The notes: generated from the letters alone by a model not told the origin. Shown: positions 43,585 to 54,663, numbered from the stretch's first letter. The stretch: DNA of 64,000 nt from Heterobilharzia americana (GCA_944470555.2 OX104127.1:158385276-158449275); one strand, 5' to 3'. Numbers and translations: made by a program.

Positions 43585-43925
43585 GATGCCAATAAGAAAA
43601 ATGACAAACGACAGAAAGGTGAGAGGTGAAGCAGAAGAACAACTAACAGGAAGTCTATATACAGTCAGTCAATGACACAACAATCAAAAGAAACAACCAA
43701 TCACAAACCACATCGTCAGAGCAAGCCACTAAATCACTCATGAAGAGATATTTACAGCTGACTTCATAGTGAGGTTAGTGCTGATGATGTCGCTGTCTAG
43801 ACAGTGATGAAAGCTTTATGATTAAACAACCCAGCTTACAGAACAACATATCACCAAGACCATCCACCTGAGCTACAACTATTCTCCAATATAGATAGTG
43901 TACTGTTTAAAATAGCAAAATTGAA
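43585..43925 (+). repeat. Inverted PLE A tail with hammerhead, 5' side
   Basis: The reverse complement of the C-terminal/tail segment 41541-41800, from CCAATAAGAA through the end of the coding tail (CACTAAATCACTCATGAAGA) to CAAGACCATCCACCTGAGCT. It points away from the RT. It contains the hammerhead at 43771-43830 and reaches further than the 3' copy (to GGAGAATA-type words at about 43893). Confidence 0.75.
43771..43830 (+). ncRNA. PLE-associated hammerhead ribozyme, well-paired stem II
   Basis: GAGGTTAGTG, CTGATGA, T, stem II GTCGCTGTC-TA-GACAGTGAT (nine contiguous pairs counting two G·U), GAAA, AGCT-type stem III, then TATGATTAAAC. Both invariant blocks are intact. One extra T sits between CTGATGA and stem II. 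Stem I pairing is short, so activity needs testing. Confidence 0.65.
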
Positions 43926-44379
43926 TGACTGATCCACCGTCTGTCTGTCTAACTGTAAACGTGGTGACATAAACCACATTTTGACTGGTATCTCTCTAGA
44001 CTAGTCATTTCTCTCTATCCCCAGATCATTGTCTGTTGGAAAGTACGTGATTTGGGGTTAGACTGGACCACATTATCTTTTTCTTGCATCTATCTGACCG
44101 ACGCAGAGACAGTTTCTCTTTGTTTACTGGGGGTTCAGTGGTCTTCCCGATATTCTTTCGGCTGGTAGGTGCATCAGCATGTATATTAGCTGTCAAGTCA
44201 AGAGATATACCTACCGATCGAGAATGAGATCTTCGGCGATATCTGGGGGATGACGTTTACACACGTTGTGTGTATTAGCGTCAAAAGCAGTCCTTATGGC
44301 CTTCAACATCGCAGTCCCAGAATCGATATTGTTTAGGTAGACAAGATTTGACGAAACGCCGGGCCAATCAACCGGCGAG

Positions 44380-44885
44380 TTAACGTCAGGGTGTGATGCA
44401 AAGGAATAACACGTCTGACGAACTGTATGTGCTTCAGAGTCACTCTTGCATCCAAACTGAACTAAACTAGTATCACGCTACGGCTTATCCAGTAGTTAAT
44501 ATTCTGTAAAAATGTCTTTCAGTGTTTGAACTGTGGTGTTGAAAGTACAATCACGTGCGTTCTGCGGTGAAACCATGTTGCAGCATTTGGCTAGCTCAGG
44601 TGGATCAAACTCTCGAAGTAGAAGATAATCTTGGTCAGCAAAATCCACTTTGAAGAAGTCTTCGTAACGTCTGATTCAACTATCGAAAGTCTCATTGGCA
44701 TCAGAATTGCAGTGAAGTCCAGTGATACTGTTGGAGATGCCGCCAACTGAAGCAGTTATTAAAACTGACGTAGCAGACAAGGATTCAGTACGGGAAATTT
44801 TGAATTTCGGAGTCATCTCGATAATCCTCATTTGTTGTTCGAGGAAAGTGTTCAACTTCGAAGAATCCACTTCTTAATATCCCAT
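44380..44885 (-). mobile_element. LTR retrotransposon gag scrap (gypsy-like)
   Basis: The minus-strand frames give LEQQMRIIEMTPKFKI, then, after a stop, RRYEDFFKVDFADQDYLLL and REFDPPELAKCCN, SPQNARDCTFNTTVQTL. This is the helical capsid-like part of LTR-element Gag (pattern RYEDxFxVDxAxxxD...LLRKLxxxE...Y...LP). No pol, protease or LTR was recognised nearby; 43930-44380 reads like further decayed sequence of the same origin but without a clear motif. Confidence 0.55.
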
Positions 44886-44889
44886 TTCC

Positions 44890-45300
44890 GTCGCCACTCT
44901 TATGATTCGAAAAGTACAGTCCAGACTTTGACATCAATTGTCAATGAATATATAAATGATCTACAGAAAGCAAGACCCTAAAACATCATGGAATCATTTC
45001 CAGCGTAGTAAGACGAATGAGTGTTTACTGCTGTGGCAAACGCAGGGTATAAACATTTTCTCCAACCTTTTGTTGACAGCTGCAGTTTTTCGTTGTTAAT
45101 CTGCATAGAACTCACTGATTTTCGTTTCTATACAGCCTTCTATACTGATACCTCGAAACTGTCTAAAAATATGAAGGTCGAATACAGGTGTGAATAAATG
45201 ACAACTGATACTAACTACTTGTATAGAGAATAGGTGTTCTAACTCAGTAGGCCAAACGATAAGGCTGTAGCGTTTGAAGTGAACATTTAACAGTTGCTTA
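44890..45300. other. Unassigned stretch with Smα-like fragment
   Basis: 45110-45290 contains tail words (GATACCTCGAAACTGTCTAA) and a tRNA-like piece (AACTCAGTAGGCCAAACGAT) of a sense Smα-like unit that is then cut by the RTE copy at about 45305. Nothing is seen from 44890 to 45100. Confidence 0.4.
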
Positions 45301-45304
45301 AACA

Positions 45305-46440
45305 CTATGGCATCATGGCCACAAATCTTTTTCAACCTCACTCAACAACTACATGACGACGCCACATGCCAAGTGATCCACAATGGAAAGCCCAGCGATG
45401 TCTTTGAATTGAAGAGAGGAGTAAGACAAGGCTGTCTACTATCACCCATGATCTTCATGTTTGTGGTCGACTGGACTGGATCATGCAGCGAACCATGAGG
45501 AGTGAGAAGAAAGGCATACAAGGGACCGCTGAGAAGAGCCTAGAAGATTTGGATTTAGCGGATGATTTATGTTTGATGTTGCACAAAGTCGAAGATTTAC
45601 AGGCGAAAACTAACAAGTTGACAGAAGAGTCAGAGCAGCGAAGACGGGACTTCCTTCAAGTGAACGTAGAGAAGACGATGATGATGAAGATACCCAACCA
45701 ACGCCACCACCAACAACAAGCTCCAATCACCATAAAGGGGAGAAACCTAAAGACGAAAATTCTCTTCCACCAACCTACCTACTCAGTCAGCATCGTTTCA
45801 ACTACAGGCGGTGGCACAGATGAGGACGTCAAAGCAGCCAGGATCAGAAAGACAACAAGATAAGCGTTCACTATTCTGAAATAATCAGTGTGGAGATATG
45901 CTGCACTGCACACCACTCCTTATAAAGCGCGAACAAGATCCAGATTTTCAGCACTAACTTCAAGCCAGTGGTTCTGTGTGATGGCTGAGAAACTCGACGT
46001 GCCACGAAAAGCATTTCAAACAAACTACAGACATACATATTCAACTGCTGCCACCTACGCTCACTCCATACTCAAGATCACATGGTGAGAAAGAGTAAGC
46101 AACAAGAAACTCTGCTTGGCGACCAACCAACTACCACCAACCCATCACCTAACAAATATGCAGAGGAAGAAAGTGGAGATGGATTGGACTGGGCATGCAC
46201 TGAGAAGGCTGGTTGTGGAAATCATGTGTCAGGTCAGGCCGTTGAGTGGAATGCAAACGGGGAAACGACGAGTTGGTCGTTTGAGGCGAGTGTGACATGG
46301 AGGAGATGATGTGAGGAAGAAATGAAAGGTTGTGGGCAGTCGTGGAGTGCGGTTCGAAAGACTGCAGAGAAGAGAATGAAATGGCGACGTGTTACTGAAG
46401 CTTTATGTTCCACTAGGAACCAAAGGGAAAAATAATAACA
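45305..46440 (+). mobile_element. RTE-like retrotransposon, RT to 3' end (copy 9)
   Basis: It begins just after motif A (IFFNLTQQLHDDATC) and carries VRQGCLLSPMIFMFVVDW, DLDLADDLCLM (LADD, a functional-type YxDD variant, at about 45553-45580) and VNVEKT. The C-terminal frames (RKWRWIGLG..., GVTWRR-like) and the 3' terminus CACTAGGAACCAAAGGGAAA with AATAATAACAAGTAATAA follow. Its last 400 bases are almost identical to 59905-60304. Confidence 0.8.
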
Positions 46441-46790
46441 AGTAATAATTTTAATTGAACGTTACTGAGTCGAATCCTAGCAGAAGTACCACCCCCAACT
46501 ACAATACAGGACCAAGTGTACATCTATTCCATGTGTTAGCCGAAATCAAGCAAAATTTTAACGTTATATATTTAGCTGCTATATATATTTAAATGTTGTT
46601 TCTGATACTGGTTGCATTATACTTATTCGATATCATTTCATCAACGAGATCTTTACTGTAACAAGTGAAAACCCCTGTAGATCTCTCTTATTCACCTTTT
46701 CATTTTACTGTTGTCATCCAAGACAAATCAGGATCAGGAGTGTTTGAAGCAATGCATACTGAGTCTTAATTTTGTTAAAACTGTTAACAA
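46440..46790. other. AT-rich stretch, no feature recognised
   Basis: No open frame, promoter-box pair or ribozyme core found. Confidence 0.5.
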
Positions 46791-47035
46791 TATATTTCAA
46801 GTTGTTATTCATCGAAGACTGACATCAGTTGGAGGAACAAAGGAAACCTGGGAGCACTGGACAGCTGTTTCGTCCGACTAGTATGGGACTCCTCAGCAGT
46901 GCGCACCCACGACCCCACCATACTAGGAGGAAACAGCTGTCCAGTGCTCCCACGTTTCCTTTGTTCCTCCAACTGATGTCAGTCTTCGATGAATAACAAC
47001 TTGAAATATTTCCAAATCTCCACAACCCCTCAAAA
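46790..47035. repeat. Class 2 SINE palindrome
   Basis: The antisense class-2 tail and ribozyme (46790-46902) are followed by a sense copy of the same tail (46918-47035). Arms of about 90 bases (46795-46885 and 46918-47008) are nearly perfect reverse complements around a roughly 30-base centre that holds GCACCCACGACCCCACC. Single-stranded, this would fold into one long hairpin. Confidence 0.8.
46854..46902 (-). ncRNA. Type I hammerhead ribozyme (class 2), intact
   Basis: On the minus strand: stem I GCACTG/CAGTGC (6 bp), CTGAGGA, stem II GTCC-CATACTAGTC-GGAC (4 bp), GAAA, stem III CAG/CTG with no loop, cleavage after GTC. Every invariant position is kept. The self-complementary stem III without loop suggests it would work better as a dimer, as known for other minimal hammerheads. 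Confidence 0.85.
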
Positions 47036-47039
47036 CAAT

Positions 47040-47440
47040 ATATTTATTGATTTCACCAGTCAGTGTTTCTAAATGTTTGACAAACTGTTTTTTTGACTTC
47101 ATGTTTTTGCACAAAGAAATCAAATCTTATAAGGGTGTATATTAAGGTGATCCCATATTTGGTCTTTCATTCGGATCCCCTAATTCTCTAGAAATGAAGT
47201 AAGTCGAGCAAAAAAATATTATAATTGATCATGATGACTTTGGGAAATGAAATCTGCAGAGTAAAATATGTTTTAATGGGAAGTAGGTAACTAAAAGCTT
47301 TACGAGACAACATCGTTGGTCAAACTGACAAAACAGTAACTGCCAATGGTAATAGTAAAGTCACAACAAAAAGATAGGAGTCATCTATGAGATATCCTAT
47401 CGGGAAGGTACTTGCGATGCTGTTCAATTCTAAGTTTAAA
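47040..47440. other. Unassigned stretch
   Basis: No motif recognised between the SINE palindrome and the PLE endonuclease scrap; it may be decayed upstream sequence of that PLE. Confidence 0.3.
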
Positions 47441-47600
47441 ACCTTAAAATTCACTAGAAAAAGTTTTGATTAAAGTGACAAATGTATTGCATGAGATGAC
47501 AGCGAACAACTGTGTCTCTAAAATTAAATATTTAGAATGTGAGGCCAGTTACATTGGAGAAAGTTGTAGACTCTTAAAAATTACGCTGAATGAACACAAT
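47440..47600 (+). mobile_element. PLE family D GIY-YIG endonuclease scrap
   Basis: The frame 47466 on reads TANNCVSKIKYLECEASYIG, ESCRLLKITLNEHNM: the C-V-Y-KI-C-C...YIGES-R..R.NEH pattern of a PLE nuclease. The first GIY tyrosine is S. It is followed directly by class-2 SINE/Smα material. Confidence 0.6.
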
Positions 47601-47714
47601 ATGCTATCCACCTCGGTGATTACCAGTGAAATCCAAAATGGCCACTTCGTCCTATTCAGGACACTTTATCTAGATATGCGTCAGGTTGTTGGAATTCATA
47701 ATGGGTTAATATCG

Positions 47715-49515
47715 GTTGTAGGAACACTGGACAGTTGTTTCGTCCCAGTATGGGACTCCCAAGTGCTGCACCACATGACCCATCTCGATCAGATTCGAAC
47801 CCCAGAACCTTCACATTCCGTGACCACAACGTTATCATTGAGCCACTGGAATGGAATCCAATGTCATCGTTGAGTAACTGTCCTCACATTCCACTTGGTC
47901 CACTCCACTGGTCATAACTTCCTATCGGAACTTCGAGAATCACCTCTCAAAGCTAGTCACCAATGAGAGCTAGATCAAATCTATCTCAGATTTGTGGAGT
48001 CTTATTAATTAATTTTAGGTTAGAATTCATCATGGAATGACGTCAGTTGGAGGAACATTAGAAACCTGAGAGCACTGGATAGCAGCTGTTTCGTCTTGCT
48101 GTGATACTCCTCAACAATCCTCACACATGACCCTGACATCTCTTGTGCAACGAATACCGAGGTTGAACAATTCGACCAAGCAGAGTAACGGAAATTATAA
48201 GTATCGAACAACAATCACCTAACACAAATTACGTACGATACCTCCACCGATGAATCAACATGACCTGAAAAAATATATAGAAGAGTGACCAGCTATAGCT
48301 ATATATACAATCGAAGATGGACATATGATTGACTTCGTCGATGTAGACATATTGGGGAAGGGTTTGCATTCCTATAAAGAAAGATTAACCTCAGATGTCC
48401 AACAACAAACACCAGAAATGGAAGAGACGAAACAGACTACTCACCGATTTCGCAAACAATAATCAAACAAAACCATTCATAACGATCTTTCCTAATCCAA
48501 GCTTTAATTACAATGATCATCATTGAGTGTTCATCAGTGAACTCATACAAGTACAGGAAACAACATACATGAACACACAAACATAATGAGAAATATGAAC
48601 TTGATATTTATGATTTGCCGTTGTTGTTCTGCATCGAATTGATTTGGCTCTGATAGGAAATTGGACTTCTTCACGGATGTTTCCATATTGTCTGATTATT
48701 GATAATGTTGAAATTTGATTGGTGGTGACTAGCAGTGAGAACAGCATTACTGATTGGTGTAGAGGCGCCTCCAGTTGACGATGAGTCCCAAATAGGATGA
48801 AATGCAAGTGTTGGATTTCACTTTAGCCAACGCCGGGGAAATTACAATCAGTCATAATTACTTAGTCTGAACAGCAAATCAGGTAACCAATAGCCTAAAT
48901 ATACTGAATATTTGATGTACCATCATTTGATTCTACATTTTGACGTTATATAAAGGATCCGAATATTCCAGTGAAGATGCCGTGCCTTACATAGGGAAAC
49001 GTTAGGAAAAATCTTGTTTTGATTTTTGAAACGCATTTGAACTATAGTAATAATGGATACTAGCTAGCAGTGGAATCCAGGATGCACACTTCGTTCCTTT
49101 TGGGCTTCGTCAGCTGGATGTACTTGTACCGCAGTGCGGAGTGATGCTGTTTCCGCCGGGATTTGAACTCGAGACCGACCACCTCAAACTCCAGAGAGTT
49201 ATCCACTAGAACACCGAGCCATGATAACCACGTCTTTTGCGATGGGTTTAGTTTAAGTATTATTTCTTGTATTATCCTTTCGTTGACTAGATCGAATTGA
49301 TCAGTCTCTGTTGGCATATGGGCTCCTATGCAGATGCCTCGAGGGTATAATACAAGAGATAATACTTAAACTATACTCGTGGCACAAGAGGTGGTTATCA
49401 TGACTTGGTGGTTTAACTGATGATGCTCTGGTATTTGAAGCTATCTGCCTTGAGTTCGAATCCTGGCAGGAACAACACGACTCACAAGGAGATAGGTACA
49501 TCCATTTGACGAGTC
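47715..49515 (-). repeat. Right copy of a ~1.8 kb inverted duplication (left copy 1770-3560)
   Basis: Reverse complement of 1770-3560 across SINE and non-SINE sequence alike, including the class-2 copies (47725-47900, 48020-48140), the unique middle (48230-48500) and the variant and standard Smα units (48760-48825, 49055-49340). Only scattered substitutions and small indels are apparent. It ends inside a hammerhead at one side and at the class-2 ribozyme at the other. Confidence 0.85.
49055..49340 (-). mobile_element. Smα-like SINE unit, antisense (duplicate of 1905-2215)
   Basis: Carries the hammerhead 49075-49119 (minus), with the same GAAG change as its partner at 2152-2196. The tRNA-like head is at about 49130-49220. 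Confidence 0.75.
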
Positions 49516-49860
49516 TCAAAGAAGATGAAACATGCGTCTTGGATTCTTCTGCTAGCCACAACCAAGCAAATTATCTTAATTTTCATTCAGGTAATATCGA
49601 GGCATCCACATACCAGCCCATATCCCAGTAGAGGACGAACTAATCGATCCAACGCAACGAAGCAACGTAGAATAACCTTTATGTCAGTTAACAGTAATAA
49701 CTATGACCCGTTGTACAAGAAGTGTTTGTCATTCCTTTATGGCATGGCGGGCGATGTTTTGGCGTTTGAAGCGAGGTGTACGAGGTCCCAGTCTCAGTGG
49801 AAACAACATTACTGGGGTGCAAGCACTTCCAGCTGACAAGTCTTGTATGGATCCCAACCA
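49340..49860 (+). mobile_element. Smα-like SINE units, sense, head to tail
   Basis: tRNA-like head (49370-49470), hammerhead (49500-49545: TTGACGA, GTCT-CAAAGA-AGAT, GAAA, ATGCGTC, TTGGAT), tail (49550-49690), then a second tRNA-like head (49690-49800) and a truncated ribozyme (CTGACAAGTCTTG, 49832-49844). The tandem order confirms a unit length near 320-330 bases. Confidence 0.7.
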
Positions 49861-50129
49861 TAGACAAAAGAACTTTGATGTCAGGTTTTGTATTGTTGAA
49901 GAACCAATCATATGCCAGTAAATTTCTTGTCTACTCACTAACAAAGTAAATTGACAAGGATGTTTGAATGTTATCTTACGAGGGGTTAATAAGGAATATC
50001 GCGTTCTCGTTCTGAATCGAATCGATTGACCTCAGCCGCCATACAGATTCCCATACGGATACGTGAATACTATCCGATTCTTCATTGGTGATTGTACGCC
50101 TAGTCACCATTGAGTAAGTCACAGAATAA

Positions 50130-50460
50130 TGAATAATTATGCAACATAAAGTCATCTTCATACGAGCATATATGCCAACAGAAATCAGCCAGTTCGTTAG
50201 ACAATGATAGCGGAGAATTACGAGCATGGGTAAATAATAATAATATAAAATATATCAAGTGACACATGTTGTACAAGGAGTGGTTCTCGTGACTCAGTGG
50301 TTTATGGTACACAGCTTTAGTGTTAAGGGCAATGAGTAAGAGCCTCTATTCTCTGTGGAGCATCATCACTTGCTGAGGTGCAGGTGTATCAAGCTGACAA
50401 GTGGCAAGTAGGATAAAGCATACATCCTAGACTCCACAACTAGCCACAACCAACCAAATT
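50130..50460 (+). mobile_element. Smα-like SINE unit, sense, decayed
   Basis: Tail words (ATATGCCAACAGAAATCAGC), tRNA-like head (CGTGACTCAGTGGTTTATGG) and a hammerhead relic (50391-50436: CTGACAA, TAAA, CATCCTAGACT) end in CTAGCCACAACCAACC. 50460-50830 shows no feature. Confidence 0.6.
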
Positions 50461-50829
50461 TACAAAGGGAATAAACTGTAATTACAGGCAGTTCATCAGA
50501 TTTTGAGAAGCAACTTCATATTTCTATCATTCACTAGAAGTGGTTTAACATAGTAATGTTCAGTTCCTGAAACATAACTTCTACTATTACTACTACTACT
50601 GGCCTCACTGCGTATATTCTTACTAACAGTTGAAGCAACTCCTGTCTGATAATTCATTGTCGATCAATCCGTTTCAGTATTAGTTACCATCTCCGTTATA
50701 AAATATTTTCCCTTCGAAACTGAAACAATTGATGGTGATAGTTGCCAAAATTGAAAAATGCATTTCATTGCATTCCAGCACAGTGGTTGAACAGTAACAT
50801 GCTACTGGTGAGATCTAATTGTTCTCAAC

Positions 50830-50935
50830 CTCTGAGTACGCATTAAGAAGTAACAGGTGTCTAGTGCCCTTAGGTTTCCACTGATTCTTTGCCTGATTTC
50901 AATCCACTATCTTGAAACAAATCAGTCAACACAAT
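50830..50935 (+). mobile_element. Class 2 SINE tail fragment
   Basis: AACAGGTGTCTAGTGCCCTT, AGGTTTCCACTGATTC and GATTTCAATCCACTAT match the class-2 ribozyme 3' half and tail. 50935-51270 has nothing recognisable. Confidence 0.45.
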
Positions 50936-51269
50936 ATGGTTGTCTTTATGTTGTGTACAGTCATTAGAAGCAATTACATCGATGACGCTTAACGATATTC
51001 TTGATAAGTAATAAATTTTAGGCTTAAAATTATCTTTCAGGTCATCCATTTTTATTGGATAAACAATAACTTCAGAAAGTACATATCCAGTATTTATCTT
51101 GTGTTATCGTGATTGATCTTGGACTGTTTCAGTAAATGAATCAGAGAAATCGAGAAATATTATCAGTATAATGAAAATTAAACAGCAGAAAAACATTTTC
51201 CCCTTCGAATGAAACTAATCGGTAAGTTTAAAAACTCCATACGAAACGTTCAGGTTTTCTTTAAAAAGT

Positions 51270-53290
51270 ATGTGTAAAAGTCAACTTCAACTAGTCATGA
51301 CCTACTTTCCCTGCCTCTGTCTTCTATCTGATCTTCAATTTTTGATACCAATATTAGGCCTCTTACAAGTTCCTCAACCTCTTAAGCTTCAACCATTGCT
51401 AACAGTCCAGTTCTTCAGAACTATTCCACCACATAACGTGCGAACCGTATGCCAAATTAGACAACAGATGTTATTGTTCAAGGCTGTGGGATCTCAAGCT
51501 ATGGATGACGCACTCTGTGTTTCTGAGATATGTATACAAAACTGAAGTGTAGTTATTCGCTTGACCTTATGTAAAGAATCTGTAACTTCACCTTCTGAGT
51601 GCCGAAGATTTAATAGTTAGCTCTCATGAACTGGCTCATAGTACCAGCTGACTTCATTGCTCAGTTATAGGGGGTGGAGCCAGTCAAAGGTATCTTAGAG
51701 GTGTCTACAGCATCATATCTCAACAAGCCAACAACATTGGAAGTCTTTCACACTTTTGTTCCATCAAACACTTTTTCCTAGTCAACATTAGCTTCAAGCA
51801 CAAGGAGAAACATTATTTCGATTTGCATCTGCCGACCTCAAACCAACGGTAGACACATAGATTGGAATGCTGTATGCCACTGTCAGAGAGGATAAGTGGA
51901 GGCTTGGTGCTCTTTCTGAAACAGTTATTTGAACTCTGATTGTGCATTAGTCGAGATACGCATATGCTTGCACCTTGCTGGTCACAAAAAACAGAATACA
52001 GTGTCAAAATAGAAGACAGTGGGTAACCTACATCTACAAGCTGTCAAAAGCTAGTTGCATATTTTCTCCAACCTCATTCGAACTAAATGGTTTTAGAAGA
52101 CTCATCGTAAATGGCTTTGAGTACGACCAGGAGAAAAATTATCTTGAACTCAAACTGACTAGGAGTCTTTGTAGTAATCAAGAGCAGTGATGGGTGGTGA
52201 AGGTATGAGATGTACGTATGGCATCAGAATTAGGTAATAATTAGAAGTTATTACAACAATTATTGAGGCATGTTAAAGATGTTGATAAGAAGATGATAGT
52301 TAGTGATATGACGATCCGAATAATCTTTTAAGATAAGCGACTAGAACGTTCAGCGGAACAGTTTCAAGCTCACTTCAACCGGCTCGTAATAACCCTTGAT
52401 TTACTCAGTTTTTAGCCCAACCTTCAACTGTCCTTGAAGTTGAAAAGACTGTTTTTAAATTGAAGCGGTGCAGAACGTCTGAACCTGATGATTTTTCCCC
52501 AAAAGTCCTCGAAGGTGGAGGTAGGGAACTGCTGTGCTGAATGACGGAGGTATTATGTAGTGTAAGGGAATCAGAAGTATTCTCGTTTGAGTGAATCACA
52601 GCATTGGTCATTCCGGTTTATGCGAGAGAAGAGAAGTCTTCTTACGTCGATCATATAAGGATCAGGTTGACTAATATCGTATCCAAGATCGTAGGATCCA
52701 TAATTATTCGATGCCTAACTCGAGCTGAAAAACAACAAACTCGAGAAAATCAGACAGGTTTGAAACCCGGACAACGGTACATTTACTAGGTCTTCACTCT
52801 TAGACAGGTTATAGAAGACAAGCATACTGCCACATTTCTTAGTTTGGATGCAGCATTTTGCTCTGTCTACAGTGAGATATCGAGGCAGTATCTGACTGTG
52901 AAGGAAAAACCGAGCAAGCATGCAGTGTTAAGTAACCTCTCTACTCCAACTCAGCCATATGAGCACTTACGCGGGAGTTGTTTTCTGAGGTGAGAAAAAG
53001 TAGTAATGTCCCACAGGAATGATTATGTTACCGTTCCTCTAATATCTTCTTATGAATGTACTAATCGACACTACCTTGGGGAACTCTAACCTCAAGGAGG
53101 GATAGATCTACTTCCTGGAAGGTATCTGGTTGCTAGATGAAGATGCTGACAAAATTCAGGGTCTTCTGAAAGCATTGAGCAGAAATCTGAGTATGTTTTG
53201 CTTGGATCATGCACTTGTCAAATGTAGGGCGATGCTCTAGGATCGGTCTTCAACCACGGTAGTCAAAGCCTATACTGTTGGCCGGAAAAA
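51270..53290 (+). mobile_element. Non-LTR family 2, long decayed copy (endonuclease to RT)
   Basis: The 91-codon frame at 51270 ends HNVRTVCQIRQQMLLFKAV and DALCVSEICIQN, matching the start of an APE-type endonuclease (NVRTL...CxxETRIQ). Later pieces: FASADLKPTVDTxIGM, then RT fingers (about 52340-52790) with FRFMREKRSL and NQTGLKPGQR (52748-52780, consensus QAGFRPGRG). Motif A is broken (LSLDAAFCSVY-like, about 52838-52872), with a YADD-region remnant at about 53130. Heavily mutated; orientation and order are consistent throughout. Confidence 0.6.
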
Positions 53291-53521
53291 AACTTAAAAT
53301 AGCTACATGTTAAATTAGTCTACCCGACAAAGTAAACAGTGATTAAGAACTACTAATTGAATGACATTTTGAGCACATTATATTTCTCATAATCTAACTA
53401 AGCGAAGTTTTCACACAGTTTTCAGATTCTCCTTTTATTTTTCAACAATTCTTCATTGTTTTACACCGACTGCTTACAGAATTTTCCAAATATCTTCAGC
53501 GACTGACGAATCGTTTCTGTT

Positions 53522-53570
<49 letters not shown>
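53522..53570. repeat. (TA)n microsatellite
   Basis: About 24 TA units. 53290-53520 holds no feature. Confidence 0.97.
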
Positions 53571-53572
<2 letters not shown>

Positions 53573-53739
53573 GAAGTGTTTCTTCGATAGAAAAAGATTC
53601 GGTAATCTACATCTATCTCGACCTAGCTACATTTGTCGTTAGAATCGTTTCTCAGTCCCACCTTTCAGTATGAGATGTTAGTGAATGCATAGCGACATTT
53701 CAGATTTTGGCAAGGTTACTTTTCTTAGTAGTGTCTACT

Positions 53740-53890
53740 ATATTTCACCGAATTCCTATCCTTCCCTATCGTAGTTGACCCCCGACCGGTTGGTTATTTT
53801 GACGTCATTATCATTACATGATATTTGGTAGATTAGGTTGTTTTGCCCATTTGGTTTTGTAGACTTGTCTAGCCTACATAGTTTCTATCA
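53740..53890 (-). mobile_element. PLE family B GIY-YIG scrap, antisense
   Basis: The minus strand reads QNNLIYQISCNDNDVKITNR, the start of the family B nuclease (compare NLIYQIPCYDCVVKFIGQ at 11600). Only the first strand-turn survives. Sequence upstream on that strand (54220-53955) has an 88-codon frame without a recognisable domain. Confidence 0.5.
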
Positions 53891-54179
53891 GAGTTAGTTT
53901 TTCAGTTTCAGTGTTACTGCAGTTTCACAACTGTTATGAATCCTACATAGTCTTTCAGAAAATACGTCTCTTTGATGAATATTGATACGCTTTGTTAATG
54001 ACAACAAGTAGCAAGAGATAAGCTTGGGTCAACAGTTTTCTGCCCAATGTTTTACAGCAGTTCATGTATGTTTTAGATATAAAATTGCTTTTATGCGAAC
54101 ACAGAATATGGTGTCCTAATAAATATTTAAAAGGGATTAGAAAAGACATTTTCCACAATTTTGTGAATTGTCGGTAACA

Positions 54180-54370
54180 TCTTTTGAGACAGTTATGATT
54201 TGACCAGTTGGCACTGCTCACAATATAATGATGAGTGAAAGTGAAATGAAGATATGAACTATGGCAGGATTTACATACCTTGCCTATAGAATGCTTGTAT
54301 AGTTGTTTATCAGGTGAGCACTGCCAACCAACGACTGACCAGATTGTAAGTTTAGTCTACAAAGTGAGCA
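54180..54370 (-). mobile_element. tRNA-like SINE (class 4) remnant
   Basis: The words GAACTATGGCAGGATTTACA and GTGAGCACTGCCAACCAACG correspond to the class-4 SINE at 7870-8030, with many changes. 54370-54660 has no feature. Confidence 0.4.
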
Positions 54371-54663
54371 CCAAGCCTGTGCGCTAGTCAACAACTGATC
54401 ATTAGAATGCATCTATCAATTGTTCTTTGATACTTTAACTGCAAATGAGTTGTATTCATCCTCAAAACTGAGTACATTATGCCTAGACGTTGAAGAGAGT
54501 ACTACTTAGTAGACTTTCAAAAGGCTGGTTGTAAGTGCTGATCAAATTCTATCAGTTATTTTGGAAAGTGGCCATCAGGTTAGAAGACTCACCACTGCAA
54601 TACATTGAGATAGATGTTAGCAAGAGGCCTTGCAGATAATTACGCTTTGATCGTATTGACCGA

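Larger units (their letters stand above)
41541..43590 (-). mobile_element. PLE family A, near-complete element (copy 1)
   Basis: Minus-strand order: N-terminal domain (about 43583-43229), RT (43225-42300), a linker, GIY-YIG endonuclease (about 42125-41935: NIIYKINCNN, HYIGQSGRPLHLHLYEHQ), a (GA)n-encoded Glu/Arg run, a C-terminal basic tail (41868-41629) and a terminal segment with a hammerhead (41563-41620). This is the full domain set of an endonuclease-bearing PLE. The same tail recurs inverted on the 5' side (43585-43925). PLEs copy themselves with their RT and cut DNA with the GIY-YIG domain. This copy is disabled by one early stop, a changed catalytic motif and later frameshifts. Confidence 0.85.
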
